Shown piece by piece: positions 9,851 to 17,707 of a stretch of 64,000 bases of DNA. The notes under the pieces were generated by a model. The model ran no database searches. It worked only from the letters and a program-made list of their open reading frames with translations, and had not been told where the DNA came from. The position numbers were made by a program, and so were the translations under genes. The stretch is from Mayfieldus sp963740555 (GTDB taxonomy: Bacteria > Actinomycetota > Thermoleophilia > Solirubrobacterales > 70-9): positions 186,001 through 250,000 of the forward strand of contig CAVUES010000012.1 in the NCBI GenBank assembly GCA_963740555.1. The letters run 5' to 3'. Every line of letters starts with the position of its first letter. The first letter of the stretch is position 1.

Positions 9851-9871
9851 CCAACCATTAAGACAAAGCAA

Positions 9872-9895
9872 CGCGCCTCCCCGAAGGGAGGCGCG
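9872..9895 (-). terminator. Intrinsic terminator of trxA
   Basis: Perfect 10-bp stem CGCGCCTCCC / GGGAGGCGCG with a CGAA tetraloop, 31 bp past the trxA stop. On the minus strand it is followed by the T-rich TTGCTTTGTCTT, as expected for an intrinsic terminator. Confidence 0.85.
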
Positions 9896-9926
9896 CCAGG
9901 AGGTACCTAACAGGGGGAGAAAGCGT

Positions 9927-10253
9927 TTAGGCGAGTGCCGGCTCCAGCTCGGCCTCGAGGCGGCGCTTGGGCATCGCGCCGATCACCTTCTTGGCGATCT
10001 CGCCGTTCTTGAACAGGATCATGGTGGGGATCGAGAGGACCTCGTAGCGAGCGGATGTCTGCTGGTTCTCGTCCGTGTTGAGGCTGACGATCTTGAGGTC
10101 GTCGCGCTCGGCGTCGATCTCCTCGAGGATCGGGTGGACGACGCGGCAGGGCCCACACCAGGGCGCCCAGAAGTCGACTAGAACGGCGCCTTCGGCTTCC
10201 AACACCTCTGCCTGGAAGGTCGCATCGGTCACATCGTTGAGCTTGCCTGTCAC
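9927..10253 (-). CDS. trxA: Thioredoxin
   Basis: A 108-residue thioredoxin: small cytosolic disulfide reductant recharged by thioredoxin reductase. It shows the active site FWAPWCGPCR, the cis-proline loop SIPTMILFKNG and the usual order of strands. GTG at 10253 (V-T-G-K-L-N-D-V) is chosen because AGGAG lies 8 nt upstream and the length is then canonical. A longer open frame upstream would add about 32 non-conserved residues running through the apparent promoter. The gene is monocistronic, ending at a strong terminator, and follows a short AT-rich palindrome likely to mark its promoter. Confidence 0.93.
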   Translation of the reverse strand: MTGKLNDVTDATFQAEVLEAEGAVLVDFWAPWCGPCRVVHPILEEIDAERDDLKIVSLNTDENQQTSARYEVLSIPTMILFKNGEIAKKVIGAMPKRRLEAELEPALA

Positions 10254-10293
10254 TTGGGTCTCTCCTACCGGGTCTGTGGTTGCCTGCTCAATA

Positions 10294-10308
10294 CTATACA
10301 AAGTATAG
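10294..10308 (-). promoter_or_regulatory. AT-rich palindrome upstream of trxA
   Basis: CTATAC-AAA-GTATAG is a perfect 6-bp inverted repeat in otherwise GC-rich sequence, about 41 bp before the trxA GTG. On the minus strand it contains TATACT, a good -10 hexamer, so it may be a promoter core with an overlapping operator. No clear SigR-type GGAAT...GTT pair was found. Confidence 0.45.
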
Positions 10309-10356
10309 CGCCCCAATATGGCGCTTCGGGCGGGCGCAATCGGTGCCAATGGAAGG

Positions 10357-11094
10357 CTATCGGTTGCGGTGGCGCGCAGAACGGTGCAGCCTCAATCCCG
10401 GGACGCGCCAGATCGCTTCGGCGACGATTCCCCGGCTCATCTTCGAGTCGCCGATCCTGCGGTCGCGGAACACGATCGGGACCTCGACCACTCGTAGGTC
10501 CGCCTCTATCGCGCGGTAGGTCATTTCGACCTGAAACGCGTAGCCCCTCGACGTCACCGAGTCGAGGTCAATCGCCTCCAGCGCCTCTCGTCGCCAGCAC
10601 TTGAAGCCGCCGGTCAGGTCACGTGTCCTGATCCCGAGCACGAAGCGGGCATAGGCGCTTCCGCCGCGGCTGACGATGCGCCGCGTCGGGCCCCATTCGC
10701 TGACGCCTCCGCCCGTCACGTAGCGCGAGCCGAGCACCAGGTCCGCTTTTCGGGCCGCGTCGAGGAAGCGCGGCAGATAGGCCGGGTCGTGCGAGAAGTC
10801 GGCGTCCATCTGCACGACCAGGTCCGCTCCCATCTCCAGCGCGTGACGGAAGCCGGCCAGATAGGCGGGCCCGAGTCCCTCCTTCGAGGGGCGGTGCAGG
10901 ACCTCGACGTCGTCCCGCTCGGCGGCGAGCCGGTCGGCGATCTCACCGGTCCCGTCCGGCGAGGAGTCGTCGACGATCAGGATCCGGTGCGCGGCCGGAA
11001 GGACCTTGCCTATCGCCTCCACCAGCGCCTCGATGTTGTCGGCCTCGTCGTAGGTCGGCACGACGATCCATACGGACTTCTCCTCCGCGGCCAT
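10357..11094 (-). CDS. Polyprenol-phosphate mannosyltransferase (GT2, DPM1/Ppm1-like)
   Basis: A 245-residue GT-A glycosyltransferase without membrane helices. It transfers mannose (or a related sugar) from GDP-mannose to polyprenol phosphate, supplying lipid-linked sugar for wall glycans or glycoproteins. Key motifs: IVVPTYDEADNI at the N-terminus, ILIVDDSSPDGTG, VVQMDADFSHDP (metal-binding D-x-D), SRYVTGGGVSEWGPTRRIVS and DLTGGFKCWRREAL. All are characteristic of DPM1-type synthases. The gene is divergent from polX with about 73 bp between starts and lies upstream of trxA but separated from it by 100 bp. GT2 synthases making other polyprenyl sugars cannot be excluded. Confidence 0.88.
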   Translation of the reverse strand: MAAEEKSVWIVVPTYDEADNIEALVEAIGKVLPAAHRILIVDDSSPDGTGEIADRLAAERDDVEVLHRPSKEGLGPAYLAGFRHALEMGADLVVQMDADFSHDPAYLPRFLDAARKADLVLGSRYVTGGGVSEWGPTRRIVSRGGSAYARFVLGIRTRDLTGGFKCWRREALEAIDLDSVTSRGYAFQVEMTYRAIEADLRVVEVPIVFRDRRIGDSKMSRGIVAEAIWRVPGLRLHRSARHRNR

Positions 11095-11167
11095 GGGGCG
11101 ATGCTATTCGGGGCACCTTTGGCGAAGATAAGCCGGTCGCGAGGCGCGAGCAACTAACTTGCGACCA

Positions 11168-12893
11168 ATGCGCAACGCCGAGATCGCCGCCGCACTCGAC
11201 GAGTTGGGGACGCTCTATGAGCTGGACGGGGCGGTTCGCTACCGCGTCATCGCATACCACGACGCCGCGAAGGCCGTGCGCGAGTGCCCGGTCTCGGTGG
11301 AGGAGCTTGCGCGGGCAGGCCGCGCGACCGAGTTGCCCGGGATCGGCAAGACCCTGGAGCAGAAGATCCTCACCCTCGCCGACACCGGCGACACCCCCTC
11401 CGCGATCAGGCTGCGCGAGAAGTTCCCACCGACCCTGATCGCCGTCACCCGAGTCCCCGGCCTCGGCGCGAAGACGGCGCGGCGATTTTTCGACGAGCTG
11501 GGGGTGGCGTCGCTGGAGGATCTGCGCGATGCCGCCGAGGGGCAGCAGATTCGAGAGCTGAAGGGGTTGGGGCCGAAGAACGAGGAGAACATCCTCGCGG
11601 CACTCGAGAGGATGGGCGATTCGGAGGACGCGGCCGGGGGGCGGATGCTGCTTTCCGAGGTGCTGCCCGTCGCCGAGGAGCTGGCGGCGGCGCTGCGAGA
11701 GCATCCCGCCGCGGACCGGGTCGAGGTGGCGGGATCCGCCCGCCGCTGGGCCGACACCTGCAAGGACATCGATCTGATCGCGACCGCCGACGAGCCGCAG
11801 GCGCTCGCCGAGCACCTCGCCTCGCATCCGCTGATCTCCGCCGCCGGGTCACCGGGCCCCAACGGGACGCGGGCGCTGACCCACAACGGCATCCCGGTCG
11901 ACCTGCGGATCGTCGCCCCGGACGCATTCGGCAACCTGCTCCAGCATTTCACCGGCTCGGCGCTGCACAACATTCAGTTGCGCGAGGACGCTGTCAGCCG
12001 CGAGCTTCTCGGTCTCCGAGCACGGGGTGACCGAGACCGAAAGCGAAAAGGTTCACCGCTGCGCGAGCGAGGAGAAGGTCTACAAGCTGCTCGGCTACTC
12101 ATACATAGAGCCGGAGCTGCGGGAGGGGACCGGCGAGCTGCGCGCCGCACGCGACGGCACCTTGCCGGTGCTGGTCGAGGAGAGCGACATTCGCGGCGAC
12201 CTGCACAGCCACACGACGCTCTCCGACGGCCACAACACCCTCGAGGAGATGGCGGAGGCGGCGCGAGCTCGTCGCTATTCCTATCTCGCGATCACCGACC
12301 ACTCGGCCACGCACGGCTTCGGCGACGACGTCACAGCCGAGCGGCTCTGGGAGCGGATCGAGGAGGTTCGGGCGCTCGACGCCAAGCTGCCTCGCTTTCA
12401 CCTCCTCGCCGGCTCGGAGATCAACATCGGGCTTGACGGAGGCCTCGACTATCCCGACGACCTGGTGGCGGAGCTCGACTGGGTCGTCGCAAGCGTCCAC
12501 ACGCGGTTCTCCGACGACGAGAAGTTCATGACCGACCGCATCCTCGCGGCGATCGAGAATCCGCTGGTCGACTGCATCGGGCACTTAACCGGCCGGATGC
12601 TCGGTCGTCGCGAGCCCTACCCGGTCGACATCGAGGCGGTCGCTGAGGCCGCGGCCCGCGCCGGGACGATGCTGGAGATCAACGCAAACCCGAACCGGCG
12701 CGACCTCTCCGACCGCCACGCGCGCCTCGCGGCGGAGGCGGGGGCGATGATCGTCATCAACACGGACGCCCACCGCGTCCGCACCCTCGACAACATGCAG
12801 TACGGCATCGCGACCGCGCGCCGCGCATGGCTGACCAAGGAGCAGATCGCCAATACGCGGGGCTGGCGGGAGTTTTCGCGGCTGCGCAAGTAG
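11168..12893 (+). CDS. polX: DNA polymerase/3'-5' exonuclease PolX, one frame break
   Basis: Family X polymerase with a C-terminal PHP phosphoesterase, used in base-excision and gap repair. Domain order: helix-hairpin-helix motifs (LPGIGKTLEQKI, VPGLGAKTARRF, LKGLGPKNEENI), a nucleotidyltransferase core (VAGSARRWADTCKDIDLI with the D-x-D metal site), then PHP (DLHSHTTLSDGHN, ITDHSATHG, INTDAHR). The frame breaks near 12000-12003: HNIQLREDAVSR joins SFSVSEHGVTETESEK only if one base is removed. The total length is 3n+1, and repair would give about 574 residues, the normal PolX length. ATG at 11168 is used; TTG at 11159 is possible. A sequencing indel is likelier than a split gene. Confidence 0.9.
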
Positions 12894-12928
12894 ACGCGCT
12901 CGCGCTCCTCGTCGGGGTCTTCGCGCAC

Positions 12929-13471
12929 CTAGATCGCCGGCGGCGGGGGCGGCGGGTGTCCCGGCTTCACCGGATCGGTGCCCAGTCCCGGGGTGCGCAC
13001 CAGCTGTACCGGTCGCAGCGCCGAGCTCGGCGCGACGTAGAACTTGACTCCCTCGCGGTCCTCGACGCCGAGCACCGCGGCTTCGCGGGTGCGCCAGGCG
13101 AGCGCGACCAGCAGTGCGTAGCCGGTGCCGATCGCCGTCACTCCCGGATAGCGGAAGCCGAGCGCCCCCGCGATCAACGCCGTCAGTCCGATCGGCCAGA
13201 GACGCTCGATCGCGATCCTTCCCGCGTTCTCGTCCGGCAGGGTGGTCGTGGTGCGGGCGGCTGAAAGCACGTCGCGCACTCCATCCGCCGCCCGCGATCG
13301 TCGTCCCAGGTAGAGCCCGATCGCGACCGCGATCGTCCACCAGCCGGCTGCGACCAGCAACGTCCGGGTGTCGTCCCTGCCGCTCGCGGATACGACCGTC
13401 ACCGCGCCCAGCGCTGTCGCCTCCGCGCCCGTGACGAACACGGTCAGTCGCAGCAGGTCCGTGAACGGCAT
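12929..13471 (-). CDS. Three-to-four-helix membrane protein, function unknown
   Basis: A 180-residue protein with hydrophobic segments at about 5-25, 38-55 and a paired hydrophobic region 93-125. A hydrophilic stretch (RRSRAADGVRDVLSAAR) lies between. The C-terminus is proline-rich (GHPPPPPPAI). No family is recognised. It starts 9 bp after the stop of otsB on the same strand, so it is probably co-transcribed with trehalose-phosphatase. Whether it takes part in trehalose metabolism is unknown. Strong codon bias and correct spacing support coding. Confidence 0.68.
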   Translation of the reverse strand: MPFTDLLRLTVFVTGAEATALGAVTVVSASGRDDTRTLLVAAGWWTIAVAIGLYLGRRSRAADGVRDVLSAARTTTTLPDENAGRIAIERLWPIGLTALIAGALGFRYPGVTAIGTGYALLVALAWRTREAAVLGVEDREGVKFYVAPSSALRPVQLVRTPGLGTDPVKPGHPPPPPPAI

Positions 13472-13480
13472 CGCCGCCGC

Positions 13481-14293
13481 TCAGCCGGCCAGCGCCCGCA
13501 GGACGGCGAGCCAGCCGGCGGGCCCGTCGACCATGAGGTCCGCGCTTTCGGCCAGCTCGGCCGGGGCCTCCTCGGAATCGACGCCGACGCAGACCGCCGT
13601 CTCGAGCCGGCCCCGCTCGCGCAGCTCCCGCAGTCGCTGGAATGCGTGGATGTCGGTGCGATCGTCGCCGCCGTAGATTGCCGCGCTGACGCCGTCCTCG
13701 GCGAGCATCGCTCCCACCGCTGCCTCCTTGCCGCCGCCACCCGCCGGCCGCAGCTCCAGAACCTTGCGCCCCCAGCGCGGCTCGAGTCCTTCGCGCCCCG
13801 CCTCGACCGCGATCTCCCGAGCGCGACCCTCCGCGGCGCGCTCGTCGTCGGCGCCGCGCCAGTGAAGTGCCTGGATCGGGCCCTTGTCCTCGGTCCGAAG
13901 GCCGGCGGCCGCCAACCCATTGCCGTCAAGTCCGGCGAGAAAGCGCTCGGCGTCGTCCTCGCGATCGCGCAGCAAGGGGTCGAGTTGCGGCTCGTCTTCG
14001 CCGGGGAGCAGCAGCTCGAGTCCGTGGTTGCCGGCGTAGGCGATCCCTTCGACCCCGACCAACTCGCGGGCCTCGGTCGCGCGGCGTCCGGAGATGCAAC
14101 CGACGACGGCGAAGCGGCCGCTGAGCTCGGCGAGGGCGGCCCGTGCCCCCTCTGGAACCGCCACCTGCTGGGGGTCCTGCGCGATCGGCGCCAGCGTGCC
14201 GTCGATGTCGGACAGCACGGCGGCTGACGAGGGATCTTCGAGCAGCGGTGCGATCAGCGAGCTGAGCGTGGCGCCTGTGGTCGTGGGTGGCAT
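13481..14293 (-). CDS. otsB: Trehalose-6-phosphate phosphatase
   Basis: HAD-superfamily enzyme of 270 residues that dephosphorylates trehalose 6-phosphate, the last step of the OtsAB route. Seen: VLSDIDGTLAPI (nucleophile Asp, D-x-D-G-T-L), the GCISGRR threonine/serine motif position, NHGLELL, and YGGDDRTDIHAF (acidic motif with GDD). ATG at 14293 (MPPTTTGATLSS) is chosen; the frame is open further upstream only over antisense of the divergent TauE-like gene. No otsA is present in the window. A small membrane gene follows after 9 bp. Confidence 0.92.
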   Translation of the reverse strand: MPPTTTGATLSSLIAPLLEDPSSAAVLSDIDGTLAPIAQDPQQVAVPEGARAALAELSGRFAVVGCISGRRATEARELVGVEGIAYAGNHGLELLLPGEDEPQLDPLLRDREDDAERFLAGLDGNGLAAAGLRTEDKGPIQALHWRGADDERAAEGRAREIAVEAGREGLEPRWGRKVLELRPAGGGGKEAAVGAMLAEDGVSAAIYGGDDRTDIHAFQRLRELRERGRLETAVCVGVDSEEAPAELAESADLMVDGPAGWLAVLRALAG

Positions 14294-14380
14294 CAGGAAA
14301 GCTTCGCATCGCCGGGCATGCGAAGGGGAGTACCCCGACGATCGCCCCGCGCTCGTTGCGGCCTCTAGTATCGCCGCCCC

Positions 14381-14770
14381 GTGCCCGAAGCGCGTACTGA
14401 GCCCCTGCAACGAGACCGGCTGTTGCGCCTGGCGTTGATCGCAACCGCCGCTGGGATCTTCAGCGGCCTGTTCGGGGTCGGCGGCGGCACCGTGATCGTG
14501 CCGCTGCTGATCTTCCTGTTCGGCTACGGCGAGCGGATGGCGGCCGGGACCAGCCTGGCGGCGATCGTGATCATCGCCCTGCTGGCGGTGGCGCTCCAGG
14601 GCGCGGCCTACGGGAACGTGAAGGTCGTCGAGGGGCTGCTGCTCGCGATCCCGGCCGTCGGCGGCGTGATCGTGGGCACGGCGATCCAGCAGCGGATCCC
14701 CGAGCGCGCGGTCTCGCTTCTCTTCGCGGCCCTGCTGACCGCGGTCGCGGTGGAGTTGATCCTCAAGTGA
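14381..14770 (+). CDS. TauE/SafE-like half transporter, N-terminal half
   Basis: A 129-residue protein with four hydrophobic segments, equal to one repeat of the usually eight-helix TauE/SafE permeases for sulfonates and related anions. It carries the repeat hallmark SGLFGVGGGTVIVPLLIF. GTG start at 14381. The stop codon overlaps the GTG start of a second half-size gene by 4 bp, so the two halves are translationally coupled and probably assemble as a heteromer. No frameshift joins them: the first half ends naturally (AVELILK) and the second starts with its own N-terminal helix. Substrate is unknown. Confidence 0.85.
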   Translation: MPEARTEPLQRDRLLRLALIATAAGIFSGLFGVGGGTVIVPLLIFLFGYGERMAAGTSLAAIVIIALLAVALQGAAYGNVKVVEGLLLAIPAVGGVIVGTAIQQRIPERAVSLLFAALLTAVAVELILK

Positions 14771-15165
14771 GCTGGGCGCTGGCGGTTCTGATGGCCGCGG
14801 CCGGGGGGCTGGTCGGCGGGCTGGTCGGCGTCGGCGGCGGGATCCTCTTCGTGCCCGCGATGACGATCTTCCTCGACCTCTCCCAGGTGCAGGCCGAGTC
14901 CACTTCGCTGCTGATGATCGCGATCGTCGCCCTGGTCGGCGCCGCGCGCCAGAACGCATACGGCAACGTCAACCTGCGTGACGCGGCGCTGATCGGGGTG
15001 CTGTCGCCGCTCGGCGTCGGAATCGGCGTAGTGGTGGCCAACGAGGTTCCCGAGCGAGCGCTGCAGCTGGGGTTCGCGGCGCTGGCGCTGTTCATGGCCG
15101 CGCAGCTCGTGCGCCGGGCGATGGCGGCGCCCGATGCATCCTCGTCGCCATCTTCGCCGCCGTGA
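14767..15165 (+). CDS. TauE/SafE-like half transporter, C-terminal half
   Basis: A 132-residue, four-helix protein with its own GGLVGVGGGILFVPAM motif, equivalent to the second repeat of a full TauE/SafE permease. It begins at a GTG overlapping the stop of the first half (GTGA) and itself ends in a GTGA overlap with arfB, giving a three-gene overlapping operon. Similar segments in both halves are GNVK(V) / GNVNLRDA and (I)PERAV / VPERALQL, as expected from an ancestral internal duplication. Transported substrate unknown. Confidence 0.85.
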   Translation: MSWALAVLMAAAGGLVGGLVGVGGGILFVPAMTIFLDLSQVQAESTSLLMIAIVALVGAARQNAYGNVNLRDAALIGVLSPLGVGIGVVVANEVPERALQLGFAALALFMAAQLVRRAMAAPDASSSPSSPP

Positions 15166-15575
15166 GCGACGGGCTGCCGGTCGCCGGGGGCCCCGAGATC
15201 CCGCTGGCCGAGATCGAGCTGAAGGCGAGCCGCTCCTCCGGGCCCGGGGGCCAGCACGCGAACGTCACCGCCTCGCGGGTCGAGGCGGTCTTCGACGTCG
15301 AGGCTTCGAGCACGCTTACCGACGCGCAGCGCCGGCGGTTGCTGGAGCGGCTCGGCCCGCGGGTCAGCGCCGTGGCCCAGGACGCGCGCGGGCAGGCGCG
15401 CAATCGCGAGCTGGCGCTCCAGCGCCTGGCGGCCAAGCTCGCCGAGGGCCTTCGGGAGCCGAAGAAGCGTCGGCCGACCCGTCCTTCACGCGCCGCCAAA
15501 GAGCGCCGCCTGGAGCAGAAGCGCCGCGCGGGGGAGCGCAAGCGTACGCGCCGCCGGCCCGCGGACGACGACTGA
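15162..15575 (+). CDS. arfB: ArfB-like alternative ribosome-rescue hydrolase
   Basis: A 137-residue peptidyl-tRNA hydrolase that releases nascent chains from ribosomes stalled without a stop codon. Residues 20-45 carry the GGQ catalytic motif (RSSGPGGQHANVTASRVE). The C-terminus is a long basic tail (KKRRPTRPSRAAKERRLEQK and following) that enters the empty mRNA channel in ArfB. Size fits ArfB/YaeJ and not full release factors. The GTG start overlaps the stop of the TauE-like half gene by 4 bp, an unrelated partner, so coupling probably reflects compactness. Confidence 0.92.
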   Translation: MSDGLPVAGGPEIPLAEIELKASRSSGPGGQHANVTASRVEAVFDVEASSTLTDAQRRRLLERLGPRVSAVAQDARGQARNRELALQRLAAKLAEGLREPKKRRPTRPSRAAKERRLEQKRRAGERKRTRRRPADDD

Positions 15576-15582
15576 GCGGCGG

Positions 15583-16494
15583 TCAGCCCAGCCCGTGCTC
15601 GAGGGCGCCCTTGACGTTGGCGTCAAGTGCATTCAGCCGGTGGAGCGCAACGGCCTCGGCGGAGGGGAAGGAGCGCATCCGCAGCGCGTCGGGCCCGTGG
15701 TGGCAGAGGATGCAGGAGAGCAGCGCCGCCCGCCGCTCCTCGGGCAGCCCCCCGGCCGCCGCGCCGACGATCTCGGCGCCGATCTGCAGGTGGCCCAGCA
15801 TCCTGCCGCGATCGCTTAGGCCGATCTCGGCGCCATAGGTGAACTCGCGCGTCTTGCCGACGTCGTGCAGAAGCGCCGCCGCCATCAGCAGGTCGGAGTC
15901 GAGGCGGGGGTGAAGGATGCACAGCTCGCCGACCAGGGTCGCCACGGCGACCGTGTGCTCGAGCATGCCTCCGAGGTAGGCATGGTGGCCGGCCCGCGTG
16001 CAGGGGGCTCGTCGAAAGTCGGCCGCCAGAGGGTCGGCGAAGAGGATCCCCTTGACCACCGCGGCGAGGCTCGGGTCGTGGACCTCGCGCGCCAGGTGCT
16101 CGAGGAATCCCTCCAGCTCGTCGCGGTCGCGGTAGGCGGCGGGGAGGAACTGCTCGGGGTCGGCCTGGTCGGAGTCGAGGCGGCGCACGTCATCGAGCTC
16201 GACGGCGAGCTTGCCCCGGAAGCGCTGGGCGCGACCGCGCACCTCGACTGCGTCTCCGCGCTCGAATCGCGAGCCGATCCGGTCGGCGTCGCGGAACACG
16301 CGCGCCGCGATCGACCCGCTGCGGTCGCGCAGCTCGAGCGACAAATAGACGGAGCCGTTGCGTGCCACCTGGCGGTCCTTGCGTACGCATGCGTAGCGAC
16401 CGGAGAACGGCTTGCCGGCGGTCAGCTCGGCGATCTCGGGGCCTTGCTCGGTGCCCGCGATCGGCTGGGGTTGTGCGGCTGCCTCCACAGGCAC
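15583..16494 (-). CDS. OB-fold plus HD-domain nuclease (YhaM-like)
   Basis: A 303-residue protein resembling the YhaM/CBF1 3'-5' exoribonucleases. The N-terminal OB-fold nucleic-acid-binding domain (about 25-110; GSVYLSLELRDRSGSIAARV) precedes an HD metal-dependent phosphohydrolase domain (about 160-290). The HD ligands are visible as TRAGHHAYLGGMLEHTVAVA, LLMAAALLHDVGKTREF and LSCILCHHG. The likely role is RNA or ssDNA 3'-end trimming in the cytosol. It converges on arfB (7 bp apart) and is divergent from the PAC2 gene with 59 bp between starts. Confidence 0.86.
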   Translation of the reverse strand: MPVEAAAQPQPIAGTEQGPEIAELTAGKPFSGRYACVRKDRQVARNGSVYLSLELRDRSGSIAARVFRDADRIGSRFERGDAVEVRGRAQRFRGKLAVELDDVRRLDSDQADPEQFLPAAYRDRDELEGFLEHLAREVHDPSLAAVVKGILFADPLAADFRRAPCTRAGHHAYLGGMLEHTVAVATLVGELCILHPRLDSDLLMAAALLHDVGKTREFTYGAEIGLSDRGRMLGHLQIGAEIVGAAAGGLPEERRAALLSCILCHHGPDALRMRSFPSAEAVALHRLNALDANVKGALEHGLG

Positions 16495-16553
16495 CGATGA
16501 TGAGGTCGCAATCGGACGCTGGACGCCGGGCGGCTTGCCGTACTCTCAGAACA

Positions 16554-17426
16554 GTGGAGACGTTGATCTGGGAAACCGACCCGCCGGAGCTTCGGGCGCC
16601 GATCCTGGTCTGCTCGTTTCGGGGCTGGAACGACGCCGCCGGCGCCGCTTCAACCGCCCTTGCGACCGTCGCCGCGTCGCTCGACGCGGAGCTGGTCGCC
16701 TCGGTGGACCCGGAGGAGTTCTTCGATTTCCAGGCCAACCGGCCGATGATCAGCCTCGAGGATGGTCAGACCCGCCGCATCGACTGGCCCGCCAACAGCC
16801 TGATCGCGGCCGAGGCCCCGTCCGCCGAGCGCGACCTCGTGCTGCTCGACGGCACCGAGCCCAACCTGCGCTGGCGCGCCTTCAGCGAGGCGATCGCCAA
16901 CGCCGCCGAGCGGTTGGGGGTCGAGATGGTGATCACCCTCGGCGCCCTGCTCGCCGAGGTCGCCCACACGCTGCCGGTGCCGATCACCGGGCTGGCGTCG
17001 GACGAGGACCTGGTCGAAGAGCTCGACCTCTCGCGCTCCACCTACGAGGGCCCGACCGGGATCGTCGGCGTCGTGCACGACACCTGCCGCCAGCGCGGCA
17101 TGTCGTCGGCGTCGCTGTGGGCGGCTGTCCCGCACTATGTGGCGGCGGTGCCGAACCCGAAGGCGGCGCTGGCGCTGCTGCGCCGGCTCGAGGGGCTGAC
17201 CGGAATCGCCGTCGACGCCTCGGAGCTGGAGGAGGAGACGACCGACTACGAGGAGCAGGTCGGGCGCGCCGTCGCCGCCAACCCGGAGATCGAAGAGCTG
17301 GTGAAGCGAATCGAGGAGCAACAGGCCGAGCAGCTCACCGAGGAGGGCGGCGACCTTCCATCAGCCGACTCGATTGCCCGCGAGTTCCAGCGCTTCCTGC
17401 GCCAGCGCGGGGGAGACCAGAATTGA
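16554..17426 (+). CDS. PAC2-family protein (proteasome assembly chaperone 2 homologue)
   Basis: A 290-residue PAC2-domain protein. Archaeal and actinobacterial members are related to eukaryotic proteasome assembly chaperone 2, but their role in bacteria is not settled. Typical segments: LRAPILVCSFRGWNDAAGAAS near the start, VITLGALLAEVAHTLPVPITG in the middle, and the YEGPTGIVGVVHDTCRQRG and AAVPHYVAAVPNPKAALALL stretches. The C-terminus is acidic and helical. GTG at 16554 (V-E-T-L-I-W) starts the domain; upstream codons are open but lie in the divergent promoter region. It overlaps the next gene, a UBP zinc finger, by 4 bp (TTGA). Confidence 0.88.
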   Translation: METLIWETDPPELRAPILVCSFRGWNDAAGAASTALATVAASLDAELVASVDPEEFFDFQANRPMISLEDGQTRRIDWPANSLIAAEAPSAERDLVLLDGTEPNLRWRAFSEAIANAAERLGVEMVITLGALLAEVAHTLPVPITGLASDEDLVEELDLSRSTYEGPTGIVGVVHDTCRQRGMSSASLWAAVPHYVAAVPNPKAALALLRRLEGLTGIAVDASELEEETTDYEEQVGRAVAANPEIEELVKRIEEQQAEQLTEEGGDLPSADSIAREFQRFLRQRGGDQN

Positions 17427-17707
17427 ACGACCCAGCCGACGTCTGCTCACACCTGCACCGGATCCAGGTCACTGACCTTCCGGACCAGATCGACGGCTGC
17501 GAGGAGTGCCTGAAGATCGGCGGCACCTGGATGCACCTGCGCGAGTGCATGGTCTGCGGCAAGATCGGCTGCTGCGACAACTCGCCCAACCGCCACGCCA
17601 CGGCTCACTTCGACGAGACCGGCCACCCCCTGATCCGCTCCGCGGAGCCAGGTGAGGATTGGAGCTGGTGCTACCTCGACGAGGCGATGTTCGTTCTCTC
17701 CGCGTGA
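17423..17707 (+). CDS. UBP-type zinc-finger protein
   Basis: A 94-residue stand-alone ZnF-UBP domain, the fold that in eukaryotic deubiquitinases binds the free C-terminus of ubiquitin. Ligand pattern: CSH near residue 8, C26-x2-C29, C42-x2-C45, C50, H58, H62 and H68 (RHATAHFDETGHPL), followed by WSWCYLDEAMF, which aligns with the pocket-forming end of the domain. The start is a TTG overlapping the PAC2 stop, and the end overlaps the YceI start (GTGA), so all three are co-translated. Bacterial ZnF-UBP proteins are known, but their ligand is not established. Confidence 0.88.
   Translation: MNDPADVCSHLHRIQVTDLPDQIDGCEECLKIGGTWMHLRECMVCGKIGCCDNSPNRHATAHFDETGHPLIRSAEPGEDWSWCYLDEAMFVLSA

Noticed and set aside
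9541..9852. CRISPR-like repeats
   Set aside because: There are only two inverted, hairpin-forming modules around a gene, with no direct repeats or spacers.
13481..14959. Extended 492-residue trehalose phosphatase
   Set aside because: The first 220 residues are antisense to the TauE-like genes and low in complexity; ATG at 14293 gives the normal OtsB length.
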